Source: Cyanobacteria bacterium UBA8803
GTDB taxonomy: Bacteria; Cyanobacteriota; Cyanobacteriia; Cyanobacteriales; Coleofasciculaceae
Assembly (NCBI GenBank): GCA_003505715.1
Contig: DNXU01000234.1
Span: 6,023 to 17,414 of the forward strand
Length of the DNA stretch: 11,392 bases
Reading direction: 5' to 3'
Part shown: positions 1 through 6,799 of the stretch, in pieces
Layout of the letters: every line of letters begins with the position of its first letter
Position numbering within the stretch: position 1 is the stretch's first letter
The notes under the pieces: model-generated
The model's database searches: none
Told to the model about the DNA's origin: nothing
The model's input: the letters and a program-made list of their open reading frames with translations, nothing else
Position numbers and translations under genes: made by a program

Positions 1-20
1 TTACCAATTACCAATTACCA
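1..20. repeat. Heptanucleotide tandem repeat (TTACCAA)n at window edge
   Basis: Two full TTACCAA units and a six-base third unit lie end to end just downstream (in the transcription sense) of the adenylation gene, whose stop codon is at 38-40. The array touches the window edge, so its true copy number is unknown. Short tandem heptamers between genes are common in filamentous cyanobacteria. No function is inferred. Confidence 0.6.
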
Positions 21-37
21 GATATTAGATTGACTGT

Positions 38-1630
38 TTATGATTGCGGGTTGCTACACTTAGCCAGCGATACTCGATCGATTTTGCCTGTAGGCGTCTT
101 GGGCAAAGACTGAGAAAATTCAATAATTTCAGGAATCATATATTTGGGAAGATATTGGTTGCAAAAAGATTGCAACTCAATTTTTTGTAAGTTACTCCCC
201 TGTCTGGGCACAACTACCGCTTTAATTCGATTGCCAATTTCGTCGTCGGGAATAGCGATCGCTGCTACTTCTTCCACTTGAGGATGATTGTGAATAATTG
301 TTTCAATTTCTCCTAATTCAATTCTGTATCCCCGACTCTTAATCATGCGATCGCGCCGCCCTACATAAACGTAGTTCCCCGCTGCATCCCGTTTCACCAT
401 ATCGCCAGTGCGAAATACAATTTCTTCACCGATGTATTCATGTAATGTATAAGGTACTAAAACTTCGGCTGTTTTTTCTGGAAGTCCCCAATACCCTTTC
501 ATTACTGAGGAACCTCTAGCATAGAGTTCGCCAATTTCTTCTGGAGTAGTAATAACTTCTCCGCTGTCGTTAACCATGAATAGTTCGCTATTTTCACAGG
601 CTTTTCCTAAGGGAACAACCTGCATTTCGGGAGATAGTTGATCGAATAAATAGTATGTTCTGGCTCCAGTTTCTGTAGAGCCATAAATGTTACAGTATTT
701 GACATGAGGAAGCAACTCTATCAGTTGGCGCAGGTATTTTACCTGAAATACTTCTCCTCCAAACATAATTGCTCTCAAATCTGGCAACCTATATTTATCC
801 AGGTTCCCTCGCAACACTACTTGCGTTAGGGTGGAAGGAACGGCAAACCATAAGTTAATTCGCTGTGCTTCAATAAAAGCAGCTAGTTCGCTAGGGAAAA
901 ATAATAATTCTGAAGGAACTATTACCATAGTTGCCGCTGCTTGAATTATGGTAAACAGATCGACGATCGAAGCCCCAAAATAGATGGGAAGCTGATGGGT
1001 CATTCTTTCGCCCGGTTGGACTTGCAGGCATTCATAAAAACAGCTGGCAAAATTTAGAGAATACCGATGGGATGCCATTACACCTTTGGGTTGCCCTGTC
1101 GAGCCTGAAGTGTATAGAATATGCGCGATATCCGCGTCGATCGCGCTGACGGGGATGAGTTCCGGAGATGATGCTAAAACTTCATCCCAAGTAATTACTT
1201 TGGAGGCAGTTAATTCTGTTTCTTGACGACTGTCAGTAACGATGGCACAATTTATATATTTGCCAATTTTGTTATCTTCATATTTGCTTAAAGAAATTAA
1301 TTTTTGATTAGTGGTAACTAGCACCTTGATTTGGCAGTTTTCTATGCAAAATCCAGTTCTATCATCTGGAGCGGATGGATCTAACGGTACATAGGCAGCA
1401 CCAGCTTTAAGGATTCCATATATAGCTGCTATGCATTCTAAAGATCTCTCCAGGCAGATACCTACGCGATCGCCCTTACAAACACCACAATTTTTGAGAG
1501 CGTTAGCTAACTGATTGGCAAGTGCATCTAGTTCCCGATAAGTTACCGTCTTGTCTAGATCAATAATTGCTGTTATATCTGGATAATTTTGGGCGCTTTT
1601 TTCTAAAAGTTGATGTAATAAATATGCCAT
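38..1630 (-). CDS. Stand-alone adenylation enzyme (ANL superfamily) with non-canonical substrate pocket
   Basis: A 530-residue discrete adenylation domain that should activate a carboxylic acid as its AMP ester and pass it to a phosphopantetheinyl carrier. Visible core motifs: A3 YTSGSTGQPKGV (173-184), A5 NIYGSTETG (314-322), A7 FRTGDMVKRD (406-415), A8 around GRRDRMIKSRGYRIELGE (424-441) and the A10 lysine K516 in TPTGKIDR. All catalytic motifs look intact. There is no condensation or carrier domain, so the carrier must be a separate protein. The segments FGGEVFQVKYLR and SSVMKGYWGLPEKTA recall the discrete prolyl-AMP ligases (PltF/AnaC type). Aligning by eye with GrsA gives the ten pocket residues G219, A220, V223, F262, M289, G291, I315, A323, R324, K516. 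The usual first Asp is Gly, so proline or an ordinary alpha-amino acid is not supported. The ATG at 1630 has AGGAGA at 1638-1643, 7 bases upstream. It lies 52 bases after the type II thioesterase gene and is probably co-transcribed with it. Confidence 0.9.
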   Translation of the reverse strand: MAYLLHQLLEKSAQNYPDITAIIDLDKTVTYRELDALANQLANALKNCGVCKGDRVGICLERSLECIAAIYGILKAGAAYVPLDPSAPDDRTGFCIENCQIKVLVTTNQKLISLSKYEDNKIGKYINCAIVTDSRQETELTASKVITWDEVLASSPELIPVSAIDADIAHILYTSGSTGQPKGVMASHRYSLNFASCFYECLQVQPGERMTHQLPIYFGASIVDLFTIIQAAATMVIVPSELLFFPSELAAFIEAQRINLWFAVPSTLTQVVLRGNLDKYRLPDLRAIMFGGEVFQVKYLRQLIELLPHVKYCNIYGSTETGARTYYLFDQLSPEMQVVPLGKACENSELFMVNDSGEVITTPEEIGELYARGSSVMKGYWGLPEKTAEVLVPYTLHEYIGEEIVFRTGDMVKRDAAGNYVYVGRRDRMIKSRGYRIELGEIETIIHNHPQVEEVAAIAIPDDEIGNRIKAVVVPRQGSNLQKIELQSFCNQYLPKYMIPEIIEFSQSLPKTPTGKIDRVSLAKCSNPQS

Positions 1631-1682
1631 GAATTAATCTCCTATTTGATTGAGAAGTAGTTACCTTAAAAAAAGATTGATG

Positions 1683-2441
1683 TCATTTACCAATTTTGAC
1701 TTCAACGTTTTGTTTCAAATCGTCTAAGATATATTGTAAAAGTAATTCCTGCTTTTCCTTGATAAAAAAGTGGCCACCGGGAAACATTCTGAGTGTAAAA
1801 CTTTGAGTAGTCTGTTCCCGCCAAGCATCCATTGATGGGTGGGGAGTTTTGCGATCTTCTAGACCGCCAAATACAGAGATAGGAAGATCTAGGGGCGATT
1901 CCGATGTGTAAATATAGGTTTCGTCGATCGCCAGATCCGCTCTCAAAATTGGTAGGAGAAAATCCATTAGTTCGGGATTTTGGAGTACAGCATCAGGCGT
2001 ACCGTTGTAGCGGCGTAATTCTTCGACTAATTCAGGATCGGGCAATTGATAAATCGGCGGATCTGGATCTGGTACATGAGGGGCTTGGCGACCGGAAACA
2101 AATAAATGTAATGGAGTGGGATAATTGTAGCGTCGGAGATGGCGAGCGAGATCGAAAACTACTAAAGCTCCTAAACTATGTCCAAAGAAGGCAAAAGGGA
2201 CATTTAAATGGGGAATTAACGCAGGTAGTAAGCTGTTAATTAGGGGAGAAATGTCAGTAAATAGGGGTTCTTTGAGCCGACTTTCTCTTCCTGGAGGTTG
2301 GATTGACCAAACCTCGATTTCTGTTAATCGATCGGACCAACTGCGAAAAACTGATGCCCCACCGCCAGCATAAGGAAAGCAGAAGAGACGCAAACGAGCA
2401 TGAGGATTTGGTTTATTGCATTTCAGCCAATAATTTTTCAC
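1683..2441 (-). CDS. Type II (external) thioesterase of PKS/NRPS clusters
   Basis: A 252-residue alpha/beta hydrolase of the usual size for type II thioesterases, cytoplasmic and without signal peptide. It starts with the family N-terminus (LRLFCFPYAGGGAS, residues 17-30) followed by PPGRESR (49-55). The catalytic triad is visible: Ser89 in GHSLGA (87-92), Asp196 in GGLEDRK and His224 in GGHFFI. Such enzymes hydrolyse stalled or wrongly primed acyl groups from carrier domains, so it most likely edits the carriers of this cluster. The start is a GTG at 2441, with GGAGGG at 2445-2450, a rather short 3-4 base spacing; no nearby alternative start would keep the conserved N-terminus. The adenylation gene follows after 52 bases, whereas 274 bases separate it from the lipase gene upstream. 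Confidence 0.93.
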   Translation of the reverse strand: MKNYWLKCNKPNPHARLRLFCFPYAGGGASVFRSWSDRLTEIEVWSIQPPGRESRLKEPLFTDISPLINSLLPALIPHLNVPFAFFGHSLGALVVFDLARHLRRYNYPTPLHLFVSGRQAPHVPDPDPPIYQLPDPELVEELRRYNGTPDAVLQNPELMDFLLPILRADLAIDETYIYTSESPLDLPISVFGGLEDRKTPHPSMDAWREQTTQSFTLRMFPGGHFFIKEKQELLLQYILDDLKQNVEVKIGK

Positions 2442-2715
2442 GATCCCTCCAAATTCCTAATAATTCAGCAATAGAGAAGTTAGGAGTCAGAACAAATGGT
2501 ACGGTCTCGAATCATATTCGGGGCATCCATTATGAATTCTGACTCCTGAATTCCTACTCGAAATTATAAGACAGAAAGCAGAGGTAATAATTTACCTTTT
2601 CAAGTTCTCTTCCTAGCGGTATTGAGAGTCCGATCGATGGAGTACCCGCTACAAATATTCACTAGGCTTGTCATGGTTCAGGTGGGGCAGAATTTTATGC
2701 TGTAGGTTAATTGGG
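2442..2715. other. Non-coding gap between lipase and thioesterase genes
   Basis: This 274-base stretch has no credible gene. A 24-codon minus-strand frame beginning ATGACAAGC has no ribosome site. It contains the 66-base foldback structure at 2482-2547 and a small AT-rich hairpin at 2582-2597 (AGGTAA/TTACCT). No convincing rho-independent terminator for the lipase gene was found, because the T-run after the small hairpin lies on the plus strand. Confidence 0.6.
2482..2547. repeat. Foldback (nested inverted repeat), possible interspersed repeat or miniature element
   Basis: Three nested perfect arm pairs share one axis: AGGAGTCAGAA (2482-2492) with TTCTGACTCCT (2537-2547), AATGG (2495-2499) with CCATT (2527-2531), and CGAAT with ATTCG around a three-base loop CAT in the centre. 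GAATTC flanks the right outer arm on both sides (2534-2539 and 2548-2553). As RNA it would form an interrupted hairpin between the lipase and thioesterase genes. From memory, AGGAGTCAGAATTC-like strings recur in cyanobacterial intergenic DNA, so an interspersed repeat is plausible. No target-site duplication was identified. Confidence 0.55.
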
Positions 2716-4014
2716 TTACGCTGTAGCGTCACCATTACCACCATTCTCACTAAAATGTTCTTCTAGAGAGGATTCGATTGATTTGACAGATATCAGGATC
2801 TCATCTAGTTCTTCTGTGATAATGTCCTTGAGGAATGGGCGCAATACAGTTTGGATAGGTGTTAAGATTTGGTGCCATGACTTCTGCTGCTCTGTTAGCA
2901 AGGCGATATAGGTTTCGATACTGTGAGGAAAAGGTACGCTTACAGGTAACTCTAATATTCCTCCGAAAGATAAAGAACCGCTTTGAGAACCTAACCCCAT
3001 CACATTATGGACTTCGCCACCATTAGCGTAGCTTCCCAGATAATAACTGCCCAAACGCACTCCACCCGGAGCTAAAGCACTAATCGGAAAAGGAGGATCG
3101 AATGGCACTGTCGGCGTACTGTCTAAAACATTTTCTATCCGGAAACTCATCCCCACTCCCATAAGTTGATTGTAGTATTTTGCAAAATCGGGATTGCCTA
3201 CTTTAGGGGATGCTACGGCGTAAGTTTTGATGAATACATTGGGGTAGTCGCTAGTATCAAACCAACGTCTTAAAGCTAAAGTACCGAGTTGACATAATGC
3301 CCCTCCTAAACTATGCCCTGTTACATAGAGTTCCACTCGATCCGTTAGCGGTTCAATCTGTAGTACTGGATCTTTGACAAAGTCAAAAACCTTGTCTAGC
3401 TCTTCCTGATTGTCTATTTCTCCATCAGCCAATATTTGTGAGATTATTTTCCGGGCTTTTGGCTCGAAATCGTCTTGCATTCTCAAAGATGCAGCATCTA
3501 CCATTGCTGAGATACAGGCAAACTTTCTGAACAGACGTAACTGTTGAACTTGAGCCAAATCTTTTGGTTTTAGGGTGCCAAATAGCGTCTGAAAAAATAT
3601 TTTTATCTCGTCGGCAACCGACTCAAACGCGACATTAAATCCTTGGGCAACTTTAATTCTTTGATTGGTTACGTAAGCGTAAGCAACGGACTGCCAATCA
3701 AGATCGGCAAACCAATCAGTCAATTCCAACGATTTTCTATCGGTGACAATTGTTCCTCGAAAGGCCAACACATATTGATGAAAATTGGCTCTTTTGAGAA
3801 TTAAAGCCCGGACATTGGTGTGGTCGTTGCGAATAGAGTGGACTATTTCCCATTCTTGGTTGCGATGCAGTGCTTTATAGATTTCCTTGAGTTCTGTATC
3901 ATCTATAGTACCATCATCATGCTGAAAAATTTCATAGGCTAATTTACAACAATTAGATAGAAATAGGGCTTCATCGTAGCTAAACCCTTTCTTCATTTTA
4001 GCGGGTAAATCCAT
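2716..4014 (-). CDS. Class 3 lipase-like alpha/beta hydrolase
   Basis: A 432-residue protein of the fungal-lipase-like (Lipase_3) family, expected to hydrolyse an ester such as an acylglycerol. Signature pieces in family order: YVLAFRGT (81-88), DWFADLDW (100-107), GFNVAF (125-130), the nucleophile elbow TGHSLGGAL (232-240, Ser235), YAVASPKVGNPDFAKY (265-280), and NVLDSTPTVP (295-304, probable Asp298). His364 in PFPHSIETYI is the best catalytic histidine; H336 in GGEVHNVMG is an alternative. Residues about 145-220, between the lid region and the nucleophile elbow, form a largely helical insertion containing ADGEIDNQEELDKV. The tail after 375 is charged and glycine-rich. No signal peptide or membrane segment is seen, so it is probably cytoplasmic. 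The ATG at 4014 has AAGGAGG at 4023-4029, spaced 8 bases. Gaps of 307 and 274 bases separate it from the cluster genes, so it may be separately transcribed or a later arrival. Its substrate and link to the pathway are unknown. Confidence 0.88.
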   Translation of the reverse strand: MDLPAKMKKGFSYDEALFLSNCCKLAYEIFQHDDGTIDDTELKEIYKALHRNQEWEIVHSIRNDHTNVRALILKRANFHQYVLAFRGTIVTDRKSLELTDWFADLDWQSVAYAYVTNQRIKVAQGFNVAFESVADEIKIFFQTLFGTLKPKDLAQVQQLRLFRKFACISAMVDAASLRMQDDFEPKARKIISQILADGEIDNQEELDKVFDFVKDPVLQIEPLTDRVELYVTGHSLGGALCQLGTLALRRWFDTSDYPNVFIKTYAVASPKVGNPDFAKYYNQLMGVGMSFRIENVLDSTPTVPFDPPFPISALAPGGVRLGSYYLGSYANGGEVHNVMGLGSQSGSLSFGGILELPVSVPFPHSIETYIALLTEQQKSWHQILTPIQTVLRPFLKDIITEELDEILISVKSIESSLEEHFSENGGNGDATA

Positions 4015-4067
4015 ATTGGTTTCCTCCTTGAGTTGGTTAAATCTTAATTAACTTAGCCAGGTAAAGC

Positions 4068-4203
4068 TTTAAGCTATTGTGGTTATATTATAACCCAAGT
4101 TCGATATAATATATAACCTTTAATTTGCTGTAGCGATTCAGAGGTTGAAACGCTGATTATTTCGTTGACCTTATTACATCGAACTCAGATATTATAGCTT
4201 AAA
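4068..4203. repeat. AT-rich nested inverted repeat upstream of the lipase gene
   Basis: The outer arms TTTAAGCTAT (4068-4077) and ATAGCTTAAA (4194-4203) are perfectly complementary. An inner pair AGTTCGAT (4098-4105) and ATCGAACT (4178-4185) is also perfect. TAAAGCTTTA (4062-4071), itself a palindrome, overlaps the left end. The arms could be the ends of a small non-autonomous element or simply an AT-rich regulatory region. No flanking duplication was recognised. Confidence 0.4.
4081..4095 (-). promoter_or_regulatory. Palindrome over a TATAAT box, candidate lipase promoter/operator
   Basis: GGTTATA-T-TATAACC is a perfect palindrome. Read on the minus strand it contains TATAAT (4092-4087), about 70 bases upstream of the lipase start codon. 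No good TTGACA box lies 16-18 bases further upstream, so this would be a weak or activator-dependent promoter. A repressor or activator bound to the palindrome would cover the -10 element. This is inference from position and symmetry only. Confidence 0.3.
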
Positions 4204-4321
4204 ATTTCACTGTATACCTAAAACAAACTCGATAATTTTCTAGCTGACGAGCGACTCAATATTCCGACCAAAATTTTGCCCTCCTGTTGATAATGGTATT
4301 GACCATGTTTGAAAACTACTT

Positions 4322-6799
4322 TTACTTTAAGCAAGCTTTGATCTCCTGTGCTAAAGCTTTGACATGAGGTAGTCTCAATACGTCGAGGTGATGGCCGTTA
4401 ACGTGGTGAATATCCACGCTGCCTCGGACAAGGGCATCCCATCCCAGAGGATCGTCTAGATTTTCTCCCCACAATTTGTCGCTTGAACGAAACAAAGTTA
4501 CTTCACCTCCATAGACTTGGGGAATGTATCTGCTTCCAGCGATAAGATTAGCGGATATCGTACACAGTAAGCGCCTGACATTAGGCTGCGCCAAGCGCAT
4601 TACTGATAAATTAGGTACTAGCTCGGAGCTAGTACTGCTCGGAGCTAGTTGCGACCATTTCTCTAAAATTATTTGGAAAAAGTTTTTGGTAGTTGTTTGA
4701 TTCTCAGTCGCAGTTAATAGATAAAAATAGTCTATAACATACGGCCAAATATATGGCAATACTGAGAAGGCAAAAAACTTAGAGATTTGCAGGAGAGTAG
4801 CGAGCCTTTTAGTGGAAGGTGAAGGGGTATCAATCAATGCTAGTATATCTACTTTTTCACCTGCCCGCTCGATCTGACAAGCCATTTCAAAAGCCACATA
4901 AGCACCAAACGACCATCCCCCTAAGCGATAGGGTCCCTCTGGTTGAATTCCTCGCAAGGCTTTAATGTAGTGAGCGGCCATATCCGGTATGGTAGTTAAG
5001 GGCGAAGATGAGTTATTTATACCTACTGATTGCAATCCATAAAATGGCTGGTCGGCACCTAAATATTCGGCTAGTTCAAAATAGGGAAAAACAACACCAG
5101 CTAAAGGATGAACGCAGAAAAAAGGCGGTCGGTTTCCTTGAGGCTGAATCGTGACTAACTCAGGTGAAAGAGATATGCTGACGCGGGCTTCATCGCTGAG
5201 GATCGGCAGAGATAATGGGGAGTTAGTCAGTGCCGTTAACTCTATGCTTTCCGCTTTGGGATTAACTAATTGGGCTAGGCTAGCTATAGTAGGATTCTCA
5301 AATAACGTAGCTACGGAAAGATCTACGCCTAAGCGCTGGCGAATGCGAGGAATGAGTTGAGCTGCTAATAAAGAATCACCTCCTATTTCAAAAAAATTGT
5401 CGTTGTGATTTATGTTTTTAATACCAATGACATCGTACCAAATTTGAGCTAATACTGATTCAGTTTCAGATGTAGATAAATTTGTAACATAACCGGGATA
5501 TTGGAACTGATGCGGTGCGGTCAAAGTTGCAGCGGATATGCCCTCAAGCTTGCTGGTTCGCCAATCATAGGGAGATACTACAACTTGGGAAAATGTAGAA
5601 GACAAAATTCTACTGAAGGCATCTACTCCTTCAGACGAAAGTAAACCTAACTGAAGAATTTCGGGAGAACTAGAATTGACTAAGGGTATGAGTTGGGGCT
5701 GTTCGGGAGAAGGTAATCCAACTGGGGAAGTTAAGGTGATTTTTGCTATACCGTTGAGGCGAAGCTCCTCTTTATTTTGAAAAGAAACGACAATTTTACC
5801 GATATGCTTGGCTTGAGCCATGTATTTAAAGGCACTCACTACATCTGTAATCGCAAAGACCCGATAGGGTAGAGGAGAAAAATGCCTCAATTGGAAGTGC
5901 TGAACTACTTTTTGTAATAAACCATTAAATTGAGAGTGTTCTATATCTAAATGGATAGCAAAGAAAGATATCCTTTTTTCAAAAGATTTCAACCCCAAAG
6001 GGCTATTATTGAGAATATCCCGAAAACCAATTTCTAAAAAGCGTCCGTAGAGACCGAGAACCTCAAGACTTTTGGAAATAAATTCTCCTGCTAAAGAATT
6101 TAAAACTACGTCTACACCTTGATGGTTAGTCCATTGCATCACTTCATCAGCGAAAGCGAGCGATCGCGAGTCCATGACGCATGCGATCCCTTGGGATCGC
6201 AAAAAAGCCCGTTTTTCTTCGTTGCCAGCAGTAGCAAAGATTTGAGTTCCTACCCACTGGGCAATTTGCACGGCGGCCATTCCTACACCACCAGCCGCAG
6301 CATGGATTAATACTTGTTCTCCCTGCTGAAGCCTGCCCAATTCCACTAGTGCGTAGTAAGCCGTACAAAAAGCAGTTGGAATCGTCGCGGCTTCCTCAAA
6401 ACTGAGATGGGCTGGTTTTTTGACTACTAGTCGAGCAGAAGTGTTAATAAATCGGCTAAAACAAGAATAGCCAAAGGCAATTACTTCATCTCCAATCTCA
6501 AATCCCTCAACTCCCGGCCCCAGCGAGACAATCCGACCGGCGCACTCCCCACCGAATTGAAGGTTAATATTTGCGGGCATCGGAATTAAGCCTAAGGCAA
6601 GCAGCACTTCCTTAAAGTTAAGCCCAGTAGCACTGACTTCAATTTCTACCTCGCCCGGTGAGGGTGCTACTCTCGCTGCGGGACGAAATGTCAGACTTTC
6701 TAACAGACCAGGGTGAGAGATTTGCAAACAGAAATTTTCGCTTTTGGTAGGGGGGGCGTTCTCCACCGTAACGTAATCATTTTCCCTGTCAAGTTGCAT
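4322..6799 (-). CDS. Split PKS module, second half: ER-ACP-TE
   Basis: An 825-residue protein carrying the last steps of a reducing PKS module. ER (about 25-340): GLNFKEVLLALG (59-70) and the NADPH loop HAAAGGVGMAAVQIA (166-180), with SLAGEFI and RFLEIGFRDI following. The usual GK(R/T)D lysine is Phe259. Linker 345-440 contains GLLSSEGVDAF and VVVSPYDW (407-413), which look like the end of a KR domain. Carrier domain (about 445-512): FEIGGDSLLAAQL with the pantetheine Ser476. TE (about 548-825): Ser630 in GGWSFGA, Asp657 in ALIDTPS and probable His804 in NGHHLDVL, so chain release by hydrolysis or cyclisation is expected. There is no KS or AT, so the protein must work with the upstream-encoded KS-AT-KR-DH protein. 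The ATG at 6799 is chosen over a TTG at 6832 because GGAGG (6807-6811) sits 7 bases before it. The two genes overlap by 11 bases, suggesting translational coupling and equimolar synthesis. Confidence 0.93.
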   Translation of the reverse strand: MQLDRENDYVTVENAPPTKSENFCLQISHPGLLESLTFRPAARVAPSPGEVEIEVSATGLNFKEVLLALGLIPMPANINLQFGGECAGRIVSLGPGVEGFEIGDEVIAFGYSCFSRFINTSARLVVKKPAHLSFEEAATIPTAFCTAYYALVELGRLQQGEQVLIHAAAGGVGMAAVQIAQWVGTQIFATAGNEEKRAFLRSQGIACVMDSRSLAFADEVMQWTNHQGVDVVLNSLAGEFISKSLEVLGLYGRFLEIGFRDILNNSPLGLKSFEKRISFFAIHLDIEHSQFNGLLQKVVQHFQLRHFSPLPYRVFAITDVVSAFKYMAQAKHIGKIVVSFQNKEELRLNGIAKITLTSPVGLPSPEQPQLIPLVNSSSPEILQLGLLSSEGVDAFSRILSSTFSQVVVSPYDWRTSKLEGISAATLTAPHQFQYPGYVTNLSTSETESVLAQIWYDVIGIKNINHNDNFFEIGGDSLLAAQLIPRIRQRLGVDLSVATLFENPTIASLAQLVNPKAESIELTALTNSPLSLPILSDEARVSISLSPELVTIQPQGNRPPFFCVHPLAGVVFPYFELAEYLGADQPFYGLQSVGINNSSSPLTTIPDMAAHYIKALRGIQPEGPYRLGGWSFGAYVAFEMACQIERAGEKVDILALIDTPSPSTKRLATLLQISKFFAFSVLPYIWPYVIDYFYLLTATENQTTTKNFFQIILEKWSQLAPSSTSSELVPNLSVMRLAQPNVRRLLCTISANLIAGSRYIPQVYGGEVTLFRSSDKLWGENLDDPLGWDALVRGSVDIHHVNGHHLDVLRLPHVKALAQEIKACLK
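4615..4649. repeat. Palindrome plus frame-shifted tandem copy inside the TE domain
   Basis: GCTCGGAGCTAGT occurs at 4621-4633 and again at 4637-4649, a 16-base period. The first copy is part of a 21-base near-perfect palindrome, 4615-4635, centred on 4625. Because 16 is not a multiple of three, the copies are read in different frames. Together they encode the Ser/Thr-rich stretch LAPSSTSSELV (718-728) in the TE lid region. Confidence 0.7.
6182..6201. repeat. Nine-bp inverted repeat next to a HIP1 octamer in the ER coding region
   Basis: TGCGATCCC (6182-6190) and GGGATCGCA (6193-6201) are perfect arms around TT, only 15 bases from the HIP1 octamer at 6160-6167. The site encodes part of LRSQGIACVMDSRSLAF, a segment that is conserved in PKS ER domains, so the symmetry may be a by-product of codon choice plus HIP1-like bias. 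Confidence 0.5.

Larger units (their letters stand above)
4015..4321. other. AT-rich non-coding gap upstream of the lipase gene
   Basis: This 307-base stretch has no credible coding frame. It contains the lipase Shine-Dalgarno site (4023-4029), a nested inverted-repeat region (4068-4203) with a 15-base palindrome, and two minus-strand TATAAT strings (complement of 4087-4092 and of 4191-4196). No strong terminator was found after the ER-ACP-TE stop at 4322-4324; ATGGT-ATTG-ACCAT near 4295 is only a 5-bp stem without a T-tract in the right direction. Confidence 0.6.

Noticed and set aside
38..2441. Assignment to the anatoxin-a cluster (anaA/anaC-like pair)
   Set aside because: A type II thioesterase next to a discrete PltF/AnaC-like ligase recalls it, but the pocket is not proline-like and the split PKS layout does not match what I recall of that cluster.
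2303..2542. Plus-strand open frame of 79 codons across the thioesterase start and foldback
   Set aside because: It overlaps the real thioesterase gene, has no recognisable domain and no ribosome site; other plus-strand frames in the window are shadows of the same kind.
2582..2600. AGGTAA/TTACCT hairpin followed by TTTT as a terminator
   Set aside because: The T-run is on the plus strand, the genes are on the minus strand, and the stem is short and AT-rich.
6147..6368. Second minus-strand frame inside the ER coding region
   Set aside because: It is an alternative frame of strongly conserved ER sequence with low-complexity composition and no homology I recognise.
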